From Clostridia bacterium (GTDB lineage: Bacteria; Bacillota; Clostridia; Christensenellales; CAG-314): a stretch of DNA of 64,000 nucleotides. The notes beneath the pieces are model-generated. The model saw only the letters and a program-made list of their open reading frames with translations, did not search any database and was not told the origin of the DNA. The stretch lies in NCBI GenBank assembly GCA_028698585.1, contig JAQVWG010000001.1, positions 1-64,000 on the forward strand. The letters run 5' to 3'. Below, one piece after another: positions 47,871 to 55,763 of the stretch. Both the position numbers and the translations under genes were made by a program. Numbering within the stretch: the first letter of the stretch is position 1; every line of letters starts with the position of its first letter.

Positions 47871-48185
47871 ATGTTAAGAGATTTAAGTTGTTATACATTG
47901 CTCATGGCCGATTCCAACTTTTTCGGAAGTCCAATCCCCACTATCCGTGTAATACTGGCAGTGATAATGCTACTGTCTGCTATTACAGTTGCTGTATTGG
48001 TTCTGTTCCAGACCAGTAACTCTGATGGTACTAGTGCATTCACAGGTGGCAGTGCGAGCAAGGATAATGAGACTTTTTACGGCAGGAACAAGGGCAGAAG
48101 GGTAGAATCTAAACTCAAGATGTGGACATTCATTACAGCAGGCGTACTAGCAGTATGTTCTATTGTATTCTATGTTTTGAGATAA
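47871..48185 (+). CDS. secG: protein translocase subunit SecG
   Basis: SecG (104 residues) is the accessory subunit of the Sec channel. Two membrane segments (about 25-47 and 82-103) flank a Gly/Ser-rich cytoplasmic loop (GTSAFTGGSASKDNETFYGR). A 22-residue N-terminal part precedes the first helix, longer than usual. ATG 47871 lies nine bases after GGAGGA; the upstream in-frame codons cross the promoter. The location after gpmI and before smpB is common in Firmicutes. Confidence 0.9.
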   Translation: MLRDLSCYTLLMADSNFFGSPIPTIRVILAVIMLLSAITVAVLVLFQTSNSDGTSAFTGGSASKDNETFYGRNKGRRVESKLKMWTFITAGVLAVCSIVFYVLR

Positions 48186-48207
48186 ATAGACAGATTATGA
48201 CACATAT

Positions 48208-48242
48208 ACAGTTGCTCTGTGATATGGGCAACTGTTTTTTTT
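48208..48242 (+). terminator. intrinsic terminator after secG
   Basis: ACAGTTGC pairs with GCAACTGT around a 12-base loop, followed by a run of eight T. Confidence 0.88.
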
Positions 48243-48252
48243 GTTTATACGG

Positions 48253-48281
48253 TTGCAATTACGCTGGAACTAATGTAATAT
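48253..48281 (+). promoter_or_regulatory. promoter of smpB
   Basis: TTGCAA (48253-48258), a 17-base spacer and TAATAT (48276-48281). It overlaps the start of the first repeat copy. The second copy has an equivalent TAATAT (48406-48411) but lost the -35, so this upstream promoter should drive smpB with a leader of about 190 bases. Confidence 0.6.
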
Positions 48282-48377
48282 ACTACCACGGATATCAGCA
48301 GTAGTACCCATAGTGTCTGTGCGACAATGTATATAATAAGGACTAATAGTGATTAAAGTAATTGCCAATAACAAGAA
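48267..48377 (+). repeat. duplication of the smpB start region, copy 1
   Basis: About 110 bases covering the -10, ribosome binding site, GTG start and first nine codons of smpB. It matches 48397-48506 at high identity (I see about a dozen differences and one indel). Confidence 0.92.
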
Positions 48378-48408
48378 TATCTGTGCTATTAAGATAGAAC
48401 TAACGTAA
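48349..48408 (+). pseudogene. 19-codon decoy frame with the smpB start
   Basis: Uses the same AAGGA and GTG as smpB and reads MIKVIANNKNICAIKIELT, then TAA. The first nine residues equal those of SmpB. It lies in the smpB leader and should be translated if the signals work, so it may act as a short upstream frame. Confidence 0.7.
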
Positions 48409-48506
48409 TATACTACAAGCGTATAAGCAGTAGTACCCATAGTGTCTGTGCGACAATGCATATAATAAGGACTAATAGTGATTAAAGTAATAGCCAATAA
48501 TAAGAA
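48397..48506 (+). repeat. duplication of the smpB start region, copy 2
   Basis: The copy that carries the intact smpB gene. It contains the functional GTG at 48478. Confidence 0.92.
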
Positions 48507-48933
48507 GGCATTTCATGATTATGAAATACTGGATAAATACGAAGTAGGTATTAACCTCGTTGGTTGCGAGGTCAAGTCCTTACGCAATGGAGAAGTCAAC
48601 TTAAGAGACAGTTATGTTAGGGTTGATACTCAGTTGACTCTTGTTGGCTGTCATATCAAGAACTTTGATAAAGGCAGTTATGCTAATGTTGATCCGTGGC
48701 GTGAAAGGCGGTTACTTGCGACTAAGCAAGAGATTAAACGACTACGTAACAAAATAAATGAGAAAGGGCTCACCCTTATCCCCCTCCAACTGTATTTTAA
48801 CGGCAGTTTGGTCAAAGTAGAGATAGGCCTAGCACGAGGCAAGCAACTATACAATAAGCGTCAATCTATTGCTCAGAAAGACGCCGAGCTAGATATGGAG
48901 AGACAACTTAAGGACATCAAGAAGCAAGGCTAG
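48478..48933 (+). CDS. smpB: SsrA-binding protein SmpB
   Basis: SmpB (151 residues) brings tmRNA to stalled ribosomes. IANNKKAFHDYEILDKYEVGINLVGCEVKSLR, KGSYANVDPWRERRLL and the C-terminal tail with GKQLYNKRQSIAQKD are family features. GTG 48478 follows AAGGA by eight bases. In many Firmicutes rnr lies between secG and smpB, but not here. I found no tmRNA gene downstream within the window. Confidence 0.96.
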   Translation: MIKVIANNKKAFHDYEILDKYEVGINLVGCEVKSLRNGEVNLRDSYVRVDTQLTLVGCHIKNFDKGSYANVDPWRERRLLATKQEIKRLRNKINEKGLTLIPLQLYFNGSLVKVEIGLARGKQLYNKRQSIAQKDAELDMERQLKDIKKQG

Positions 48934-48957
48934 TCAGCACCGATTAAGCCTTTTTTT
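48926..48957 (+). terminator. intrinsic terminator after smpB
   Basis: AAGGCT (overlapping the stop codon) pairs with AGCCTT, followed by a run of seven T. The loop is 15 bases. Confidence 0.7.
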
Positions 48958-49374
48958 ATTGCCGTGATAACCACTCAATCCTATTATATTGCTACGCAGT
49001 AAAGTAGTAACGCCTATTACCCCCTTGTATATACTCTGAATGCTGTTTATTGTCATGATAACCTATTCTACACCACGTAAGTACACAATGTGTATATCAC
49101 TCCCTTGTGCGTATCAATAGCCACTTCGTTGATACTGAGTATTACCCTAATCAACTGATTTGGACAAAGATGGTCTATGTAATAAGTTATAGATATTCTG
49201 CTCACTGTCAGTATATGGCCATATCTATACATAGAGAGTTGCTAGCAACGAGACAGAGTACACTCAATCGCCGTTAGAATTACAGAAACATCTCTATCAT
49301 AATGACGCAACTACTTAATATTGAAATACTCATATTACACTTTCATACCACCTAATATTATAGATTCATATAAT
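48958..49374. other. gene-free stretch
   Basis: AT-rich sequence without a credible frame. It holds small palindromes such as GTTGCTAGCAAC (49238-49249). I see no ribosome binding site or RNA gene. Confidence 0.5.
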
Positions 49375-49407
49375 ACAAAAGTCCCTAAACTGAATTAGTT
49401 TAGGGAC
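49375..49407 (-). terminator. terminator of tRNA-Thr(CGT)
   Basis: On the minus strand, GTCCCTAAAC and GTTTAGGGAC form a 10-bp stem with a seven-base loop, followed by TTTTG. It lies just downstream of the tRNA gene. Confidence 0.8.
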
Positions 49408-49415
49408 TTGATGGT

Positions 49416-49491
49416 TGGAGCTTGTGGGCGGATTCGAACCGCCGACCTATTGATTACGAATCAATCGCTCTACCGACTGAGCCACACAAGC
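49416..49491 (-). tRNA. tRNA-Thr(CGT)
   Basis: A complete cloverleaf on the minus strand: acceptor GCTTGTG/CACAAGC, D-stem GCTC/GAGC, anticodon stem ATTGA/TCAAT with loop TTCGTAA (anticodon CGT, codon ACG), variable AGGTC, T-stem GGCGG/CCGCC with TTCGAAT. The discriminator is T and CCA is encoded (49416-49418). Confidence 0.97.
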
Positions 49492-49639
49492 GTACGGATT
49501 AATGTCATTTATACATAATATTAAGTTAACTATGGTTTATGCCCACACATCAATCTCCATTGACTGGGCAACAGATGCAAAGGGTGATTATATACCCATA
49601 GTAGTGTTGTAGTACACTAATACGATATATGCGTTAAAC

Positions 49640-49667
49640 CAGAGCTCTATCAGTTGAGCCACATTCA
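49640..49667 (-). pseudogene. tRNA fragment (D-arm remnant)
   Basis: On the minus strand, GAATGTGGCTCAACTGATAG and then AGCTCTGG resemble the acceptor 5' strand and D-arm of a tRNA (GCTC, loop AACTGATA, GAGC). No matching anticodon stem, T-arm or acceptor 3' strand follows. Confidence 0.5.
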
Positions 49668-49914
49668 TAACAGTCTGCACATGGTCATTCGCTAGTATTA
49701 ATTGCTGTAAATTAAACCAAGTCCATTTAATAGCCGACTATCATTTCACACGCATAATTAGTTAATAATCTATTAGAATGTGCACCATAGTATTCACACG
49801 CTTAATTATTATATAAGGTCTTGACAGATTAGTCAATTACTGGTAAGGAAATAATCACCATTACTATCAACATATTACAACATTATTGCTCATTACTGCT
49901 CTTTTAATAGATTT

Positions 49915-49943
49915 TTGAGCCAAATTATGTTAAAGTGTATCTA
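49915..49943 (+). promoter_or_regulatory. promoter of the CAT-like gene
   Basis: TTGAGC (49915-49920), a 17-base spacer and TATCTA (49938-49943). It gives a leader of about 30 bases with AATGGAGAT before ATG 49981. Confidence 0.6.
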
Positions 49944-49980
49944 CACAATTGCGCATTCATTCTAATGGAGATATAAGAAA

Positions 49981-50619
49981 ATGGACAAGTTTACAAAAGT
50001 AGATATAGATAAGTGGGCGAGAAAAGACGAATATGAGTTCTTTACCAGCGGGGGATGTGGGTTTACTGTGACATCTCAAGTGGATATTACCAACCTTTAC
50101 ACTTATGCCAAGTCGCACAACATTAAGGTTTACCCACTAATGGTTGCGCTTGTATCTCAAGTGATTAATGTTCATACGGAGTTCAAATATAATTGGTGTG
50201 GCGATGATTTCGGCTACTATGATGTGGTTCATCCACTGTTTTTTGATATGAACAAGAGTGGCAACACCAAGGCGCTGTTCGTTCCATATAATGCCGACAC
50301 GTTACAGCAGGTAGCAATGATTGAGAGTGTTAAACGGCAGTATAAGGATGTTGACGCTTATCGCCCTCAACCTAACATACCTATAAATGTAGTCAACATA
50401 TCGGTGTTGCCTTGGATTAAGGCGAGCAGTATATCATTCTGTCTTAAATATTGTGACGGATACTACCCACCCATTATTACCTTCGACAGATACGAACAAG
50501 TAGATAATAAGGTACTCATCAATATGTCGGTGTACTGTAATCATGCTGTCAATGACGGCAGTCATGCATGTATGTTAATCAACGAGTTCAGTCAACGAGC
50601 CCTAGCACTAGCAGATTGA
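49981..50619 (+). CDS. chloramphenicol acetyltransferase-like protein
   Basis: A 212-residue member of the trimeric CAT fold. CNHAVNDGSH near the C-terminus corresponds to the HHxxxDGxH active site: His188 is the catalytic base, Asp192 and Gly193 are kept, but the residue before His188 is Asn instead of His. The N-terminal half has VTSQVDITNLYTYAKSHNIKVYPLMVALV, also typical. Length (212) equals that of true CAT. Many such proteins in gut Clostridia are annotated CatA-like without proof of drug resistance; the substrate could be chloramphenicol or another acyl acceptor. It stands alone after a tRNA gene. Confidence 0.8.
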   Translation: MDKFTKVDIDKWARKDEYEFFTSGGCGFTVTSQVDITNLYTYAKSHNIKVYPLMVALVSQVINVHTEFKYNWCGDDFGYYDVVHPLFFDMNKSGNTKALFVPYNADTLQQVAMIESVKRQYKDVDAYRPQPNIPINVVNISVLPWIKASSISFCLKYCDGYYPPIITFDRYEQVDNKVLINMSVYCNHAVNDGSHACMLINEFSQRALALAD

Positions 50620-50684
50620 TTACTGCATAACTACGCTGACCATACTTAATTATTATACGACACTCAACGCTATAAGGAGAATAC

Positions 50685-51470
50685 ATGAACAAGTTAAGAG
50701 CCAAAAAAGGTTATATCTGCGATATGGACGGAGTCATCTATCATGGCAACAGACTACTTGACGGTGTCAAGCAGTTCGTTGAATGGCTGTATAAGAATGA
50801 CAAACAATTCCTGTTCCTCACCAACAACAGCCAGAAGTCGCCCAGAGAATTACAACAAAAGCTCAAGTGTATGGGGCTGGATGTTGACCAGAGTAACTTC
50901 TATACCAGCGCCATGGCAACTGCCAGTTTTCTCAGCAGTCAAGCGCCCAATACTACTGCCTACGTCATAGGGGACTCCGGACTATTAACTGCGTTGCACC
51001 AAGCAGGCATAGACTTCAATGATGTCAACCCTGAGTACGTGGTTATCGGCGAAACTAACAACTACAATTTCGGCAATATATGTAAGGCGACACAACTGGT
51101 CAATCAAGGTGCTAAACTGATAGGTACCAACAGTGACGTGACAGGACCGGCAGAACATGGAATTGTCCCTGCTTGTAAGGCATTGATTGCGCCCATTGAG
51201 ATAGCTACAGAACGTAAAGCGTATTTTGTCGGCAAACCAAATCCGTTGATGATGAGAGCGGCCATGCAGTCGTTTCACAACAAGGACATACATTCACAGG
51301 ATGTCGCTATGATAGGGGACAGAATGGATACCGACATAATAGCTGGTATAGAGAGTGGACTTGATTCTATACTCGTACTGTCAGGAGTGTCCACGTTAGA
51401 CACTGTCAAAACTTATCCCTATCGCCCTCGTTTAATATTACAGGGTGTGGGCGATATTGCAATGGAGTAG
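50685..51470 (+). CDS. HAD superfamily IIA phosphatase (NagD/AraL-like)
   Basis: A 261-residue HAD hydrolase. Motif I DMDGV (Asp13, Asp15), motif II LTNNS, the Lys motif GKPNP and motif IV GDRMDTDIIAG are complete, with a C2 cap between motifs II and III. Members dephosphorylate sugar phosphates and other small metabolites. AAGGAGA lies seven bases before the ATG. The position before malQ is suggestive but does not define the substrate. Confidence 0.88.
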   Translation: MNKLRAKKGYICDMDGVIYHGNRLLDGVKQFVEWLYKNDKQFLFLTNNSQKSPRELQQKLKCMGLDVDQSNFYTSAMATASFLSSQAPNTTAYVIGDSGLLTALHQAGIDFNDVNPEYVVIGETNNYNFGNICKATQLVNQGAKLIGTNSDVTGPAEHGIVPACKALIAPIEIATERKAYFVGKPNPLMMRAAMQSFHNKDIHSQDVAMIGDRMDTDIIAGIESGLDSILVLSGVSTLDTVKTYPYRPRLILQGVGDIAME

Positions 51471-51562
51471 TACGCTAGTCACAATAACCTTGATTCATTA
51501 GTACATAATATTGACACGGATTAAGAACAATTTAACCACAGGATGTATCCTAATTAGCGATT

Positions 51563-53068
51563 ATGATAAACACTCCCAGACTGGCAGGCATACTGCTACA
51601 CATTTCCTCATTACCCAATAGATATGGCATAGGTAGTCTAGGCCAATGCGCTTATCGTTGGGTGGACTATTTACGCGACTGTAAAATAGGCTTATGGCAA
51701 GTACTACCTCTCGTTCCTACATCCTATGGTGATAGTCCCTATCAATCTCCATGTTCAACTGCATATAATCAATACTTCATTGATTTAGATATGTTAATTC
51801 AACAGGGTTTACTCACTAATCAGGATGTCGATATAGACTGGGGTAGCGATAGCACACGAGTAGACTATAAGAAGTTATACGATAATAGATACCTATGCCT
51901 GCGCAAAGCATTTGACAATTATACAGCAACCACACAGTATGAGCAGTTCATTGCCAGTAATAGATACTACGACTACGCCTTGTTTATGACCATTAAACAG
52001 TCATTTAACGGCTTAGAGTGGCGCAAGTGGGATGAACCATTACGAAACAGAGAGAGTAGTGCAGTTGTAAACTTCTGCAATCGTAACGCACGAGAAATCG
52101 AGTTCTGGCAGTGGACACAGTATATATTTATGCAACAATGGACTGCGCTTAAGCGGTATGCTAATGCTAATAACGTTAGAATAATCGGTGATATGCCTAT
52201 CTATGTCGCGTATGACAGTGTAGAAGTGTGGAGTAACCCACAGATGTTCTTACTGGATAAGGTCGGCAACCCCACCGTTGTCGCAGGTTGTCCACCTGAC
52301 TGTTACAGTCAAGAGGGACAGTTGTGGGGCAACCCACTATTCGACTGGCAGTATATGAAGAACAATAACTATGTTTGGTGGAATAATCGCATAGATGACG
52401 CACTTAAGCTATTCGATTATGTAAGAATCGACCATTTCAGAGGATTTTGTCAATATTATGCCATACCATACGGCAATAATGACGCCAAACAAGGTGAGTG
52501 GATAGACGGATGTGGTTTTGACTTATTTGCCGATAAACTAGATAAGAATATCATTGTAGAAGACTTAGGATTCATTGATGATAATGTTAGGCAGTTGGTG
52601 AGTAAGACTGGCTATCCCAGTATGCGTGTACTGGAGTTCGCATTTAATGGCGACACTGATAACGAGCACAATCCAACCAACATACCCTCCAATTGCATTG
52701 CATACACAGGCACTCACGATAATATGCCCTTGTATCAGTTTGTTCAAGATTTAGCCGCGCTTGAATACGACAATTTAATCAAACAATTAGCAATACAGTG
52801 TAAGACGTTCGATGTCGAATGTATTCTAACAGACGCACGTACCATTGTTGATACCATAATTAATCTGCTTTTTGCCAGTCGTGCCAACTTCGTAGTTGTT
52901 CCATTACAGGATATACTCTGCCAAGGTGTAGCAAGCAGAATGAATCTGCCCTCTACATTATCCATGAATAACTGGAGTTATCGAACTCAATGGCAACAGT
53001 TATCCAGTCAGTTGCATGAGCGCATTATCAACCTAGTTGTTACGACTAATAGGGCGCCTAAACCTTGA
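51563..53068 (+). CDS. malQ: 4-alpha-glucanotransferase (amylomaltase, GH77)
   Basis: MalQ (501 residues) transfers glucan chains between maltodextrins. RLAGILLHISSLPNRYGIGSLG starts the GH77 fold; the nucleophile Asp290 is in VRIDHFRGF, the acid/base Glu333 in IVEDLG, and the third carboxylate in YTGTHDN. GDMPIYVAYDSVEVW is also conserved. ATG 51563 has no Shine-Dalgarno; a TATCCT at 51546-51551 lies only 11 bases upstream, so the leader may be very short. No other maltodextrin genes are adjacent. Confidence 0.95.
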   Translation: MINTPRLAGILLHISSLPNRYGIGSLGQCAYRWVDYLRDCKIGLWQVLPLVPTSYGDSPYQSPCSTAYNQYFIDLDMLIQQGLLTNQDVDIDWGSDSTRVDYKKLYDNRYLCLRKAFDNYTATTQYEQFIASNRYYDYALFMTIKQSFNGLEWRKWDEPLRNRESSAVVNFCNRNAREIEFWQWTQYIFMQQWTALKRYANANNVRIIGDMPIYVAYDSVEVWSNPQMFLLDKVGNPTVVAGCPPDCYSQEGQLWGNPLFDWQYMKNNNYVWWNNRIDDALKLFDYVRIDHFRGFCQYYAIPYGNNDAKQGEWIDGCGFDLFADKLDKNIIVEDLGFIDDNVRQLVSKTGYPSMRVLEFAFNGDTDNEHNPTNIPSNCIAYTGTHDNMPLYQFVQDLAALEYDNLIKQLAIQCKTFDVECILTDARTIVDTIINLLFASRANFVVVPLQDILCQGVASRMNLPSTLSMNNWSYRTQWQQLSSQLHERIINLVVTTNRAPKP

Positions 53069-53147
53069 TTATCGGGCATTTCACTTGACGTATATAAGTT
53101 TCATCTCGGTGTATATAACACTGTTAGACTCAATTTAGGCTTTTTTT
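53056..53147 (+). terminator. possible long-range terminator after malQ
   Basis: GCCTAAA (53056-53062, overlapping the 3' end of malQ) can pair with TTTAGGC (53134-53140), which is followed by seven T. The loop is long, so this is a weak case. Confidence 0.35.
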
Positions 53148-53159
53148 GGGGCTATTGTA

Positions 53160-53188
53160 TTGACTATGATGCTCATTGGTGATATATT
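53160..53188 (+). promoter_or_regulatory. promoter of the ABC/surface-protein operon
   Basis: TTGACT (53160-53165), a 17-base spacer and TATATT (53183-53188). The leader to ATG 53280 would be about 85 bases. Confidence 0.65.
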
Positions 53189-53279
53189 ATCCTCACAGGT
53201 GTATAGCTAATGATTACTGTTATTATGCAGTAGTGTTCCGTATACATTCTATTCTTATGACAGTGCAAGGGGAATTATT

Positions 53280-54026
53280 ATGGAAACACAAGTTACCGTA
53301 AAGATAACTAAACTGAACAAAAGATATAATCCATCTGCTCCATTAGCAGTAGATAACCTATCCCTCGTTGCTTATGGAGGAGAGATTATTGGTATTATGG
53401 GACAGAATGGTGCAGGCAAGACAACTACGCTCAAGATGATGACTGGGATGATACCTATTGACTCTGGCGAGATTGAACTCTGTGGTTATTCAATTAAGAC
53501 TCAGCCCACAGAGGCCAAAGCACAATTCGGTTTCGTGTCGGATAACCATGCAGTGTTCGATAAGATGACAGGCATAGAATATGTCAATTTCATGGCCGAC
53601 ATATATCGTGTGGACCTAGATACTCGTGTGCAGAGATTGAATATGTTTCAAGACAGCCTAGATCTCGGAGAAGCAATATATAATGAGATATCCAGTTATT
53701 CGCACGGGATGAAACAGAAGATAGCCATTATGGGTGCACTCATTCATTTCCCCAAGTTATGGATACTTGATGAACCCATGACCGGTCTGGATCCACAGAC
53801 AACCTACAGAGTCAAGGAATTAATGTTCGAGCATAAGGCTAATGGCAACACTGTACTGTTTTCCTCTCACAATATCGACGCAGTAGAGAAACTGTGTGAC
53901 CGAGTCTACATAGTCAGCAAAGGTAAACTTATAGATCAGATTAATATGAATGAGTTTAGGAAGGGTAGCACTACTTTAGAAGACCACTTTTTCGAAGTTA
54001 CGCATCTGCACAAGAGAGACGATTAG
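53280..54026 (+). CDS. ABC transporter ATP-binding protein
   Basis: A 248-residue ABC ATPase of the ABC-2 exporter type. Walker A GQNGAGKTT (about 41-49), the signature YSHGMKQK, Walker B LWILDEPMTGLD and H-loop SSHNID are intact; the Q-loop is near FGFVSDNHAVFDKM. AGGGGAA lies six bases before the ATG. It is followed after eight bases by its permease and then by two surface-protein genes. The exported molecule is unknown. Related ATPases serve ABC exporters with EcsB- or NatB-like permeases. Confidence 0.9.
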   Translation: METQVTVKITKLNKRYNPSAPLAVDNLSLVAYGGEIIGIMGQNGAGKTTTLKMMTGMIPIDSGEIELCGYSIKTQPTEAKAQFGFVSDNHAVFDKMTGIEYVNFMADIYRVDLDTRVQRLNMFQDSLDLGEAIYNEISSYSHGMKQKIAIMGALIHFPKLWILDEPMTGLDPQTTYRVKELMFEHKANGNTVLFSSHNIDAVEKLCDRVYIVSKGKLIDQINMNEFRKGSTTLEDHFFEVTHLHKRDD

Positions 54027-54034
54027 GAGTTAGA

Positions 54035-55762
54035 GTGAAAAACACGTCATTTGGTATACTAGCCAAAAGAGAACTTAAAGGGCTGTTTTCCATAAAGAAG
54101 TTGAGGGTCAAGAACATCGACATTTTCGGTCTGTTGCTCAATCTTGTTATAGTGTGTGCAATTGGCACTGCATTCGTGCTCGTGCTGACAGGTGTTATTG
54201 GTCAATACTCTGTTATATATCAGCGCTCATCAACATTACCGCGTGCAGAGCAGTTAGTACTACGTCAAAGAGAGTTTATGACGCTTAGTTACGCTATTAT
54301 AGTAATAGTCGGCATTTTACTCGGCTTAGGCAAGATTAATGGCAGTATTACGTACGACAAGGAGATGGAAAATCTCCTACGCTTGCCGGTAACCAATCAA
54401 GAGATATTCTTATCCAAGTTGACAACCCTATACATATATCAAGTAGTATCTATGTCAATTATGATAATTGCAGTCAACGTTACATTTGCAGTAGCAACCG
54501 ACAGAATTATTACCAATCAATCTATTGTCCCCGACATTAATTCTGTTTGGTTCTGGGTATGCACTGCATTGACATGCCTTATGTTGCCTGCACTGTCTTT
54601 TTTATTCTCTGCTGTATTGTCCGTGCCCGCCAAATATATAGTAAACTGGATTAAGACCAAATATATACTGCTAGCCATACTCTTTATTGCTACCCTATGT
54701 GTGGCTTTTTGGCTGTATTCTTCGGTGCTTACACTGGTTCGCTCTATGTTCGAGACGGGTCAAATCAAATACACTTTTAGCGACGAAGTAGTCAAGTTTA
54801 TTATTGGATTCGATGCCACATGCTATCCAGTCGCTTTTTTTACCGATGCCATATTCGGCGTTGGATTGTGGTATAATCTGCCAATAATGGTAGTTGTTAC
54901 CATTGCATGCATATTATTAATTTACCTATTCACAAGATATCTATTCAACAACTACATAATGAACGGTGCGAACATTAAGAAGGCATTCAATAAGAAGATA
55001 GCCATGAAAAAGAGCTCCCCATTCGGTGCATTCGTATGGAAGGAGTTTATCACTGTATTGCGTACACCTGACTACACTTTTTCATATTTTGGCACTGCAT
55101 TCTCACTGCCTATAATGGTGTACTGCTGCACAGGTATATTGGCAGAATTGATTACCAACATGATTGCGCTAGAGTTCAATTTCGAGATAGGGTTATTATG
55201 TGTAACTATGTTCGCGGTATTGACTAACACGTTCTGCGCCACTAATATCTCTCGTGAGGGAGAATTATTCATTATCAACAAGAGCCTTCCCACGAACTAC
55301 AGCATGCAGGTGCTTGCCAAAGTGCTATTCTGCTCCATAATCAATGTTATATCATTACTAGCAACCTGCCTGTTGTTGTGGCTTAACCCGCAGGGATTTT
55401 TCAACATCAATGCAGGCGAGTTTATCGTCATGTTGTGCGTCAGTTTACTCATTACAACGGGTGAGATATTCATGGCGACCAACAGAGACTTACGCCGTCC
55501 TAAGTTTTCCATTGCTAACAATCCGAGTGTGTCCAATAGTGCCTCATCATTCTCTATCGCCATAGGATTCATTATATCTATAGCGCTAGGATTCGGCGCC
55601 ATTGTGCTTAATTTCCTTATGGCACGCAAGTTCCAGAACGCTATCATTGCTCATAGGGTAGTTGTAGCAGTAGTTATATGTGTCTCGGCAATATTTCTGC
55701 TGGTTAATGCCTTATGCCTTTTCGTGGGACTGGGCAAGAGAGTCAATAGGACGGTAAACTGA
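54035..55762 (+). CDS. ABC-2 type membrane permease, about 12 membrane segments
   Basis: A 575-residue membrane protein that forms the transporter with the preceding ATPase. Its two halves (about 1-310 and 325-575) each begin with an amphipathic stretch (ILAKRELKGLFSIKKLR; FGAFVWKEFITVLRTPDY) followed by about six membrane segments, so it looks like an internal duplication of a six-segment ABC-2 unit. GTG 54035 follows AGGAG by six bases. The next gene starts one base after its stop. It could export a polymer, a peptide or assist surface protein assembly; no substrate can be read from the sequence. Confidence 0.85.
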   Translation: MKNTSFGILAKRELKGLFSIKKLRVKNIDIFGLLLNLVIVCAIGTAFVLVLTGVIGQYSVIYQRSSTLPRAEQLVLRQREFMTLSYAIIVIVGILLGLGKINGSITYDKEMENLLRLPVTNQEIFLSKLTTLYIYQVVSMSIMIIAVNVTFAVATDRIITNQSIVPDINSVWFWVCTALTCLMLPALSFLFSAVLSVPAKYIVNWIKTKYILLAILFIATLCVAFWLYSSVLTLVRSMFETGQIKYTFSDEVVKFIIGFDATCYPVAFFTDAIFGVGLWYNLPIMVVVTIACILLIYLFTRYLFNNYIMNGANIKKAFNKKIAMKKSSPFGAFVWKEFITVLRTPDYTFSYFGTAFSLPIMVYCCTGILAELITNMIALEFNFEIGLLCVTMFAVLTNTFCATNISREGELFIINKSLPTNYSMQVLAKVLFCSIINVISLLATCLLLWLNPQGFFNINAGEFIVMLCVSLLITTGEIFMATNRDLRRPKFSIANNPSVSNSASSFSIAIGFIISIALGFGAIVLNFLMARKFQNAIIAHRVVVAVVICVSAIFLLVNALCLFVGLGKRVNRTVN

Positions 55763-55763
55763 T

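Noticed and set aside
48270-48497. Minus-strand frame with an internal repeat upstream of smpB
   Set aside because: The repeat is explained by the smpB start duplication; no ribosome binding site.
48934-49980. tmRNA (ssrA) gene next to smpB
   Set aside because: The only TTCGAAT T-loop here belongs to tRNA-Thr(CGT); no tmRNA-like ends or tag sequence were seen.
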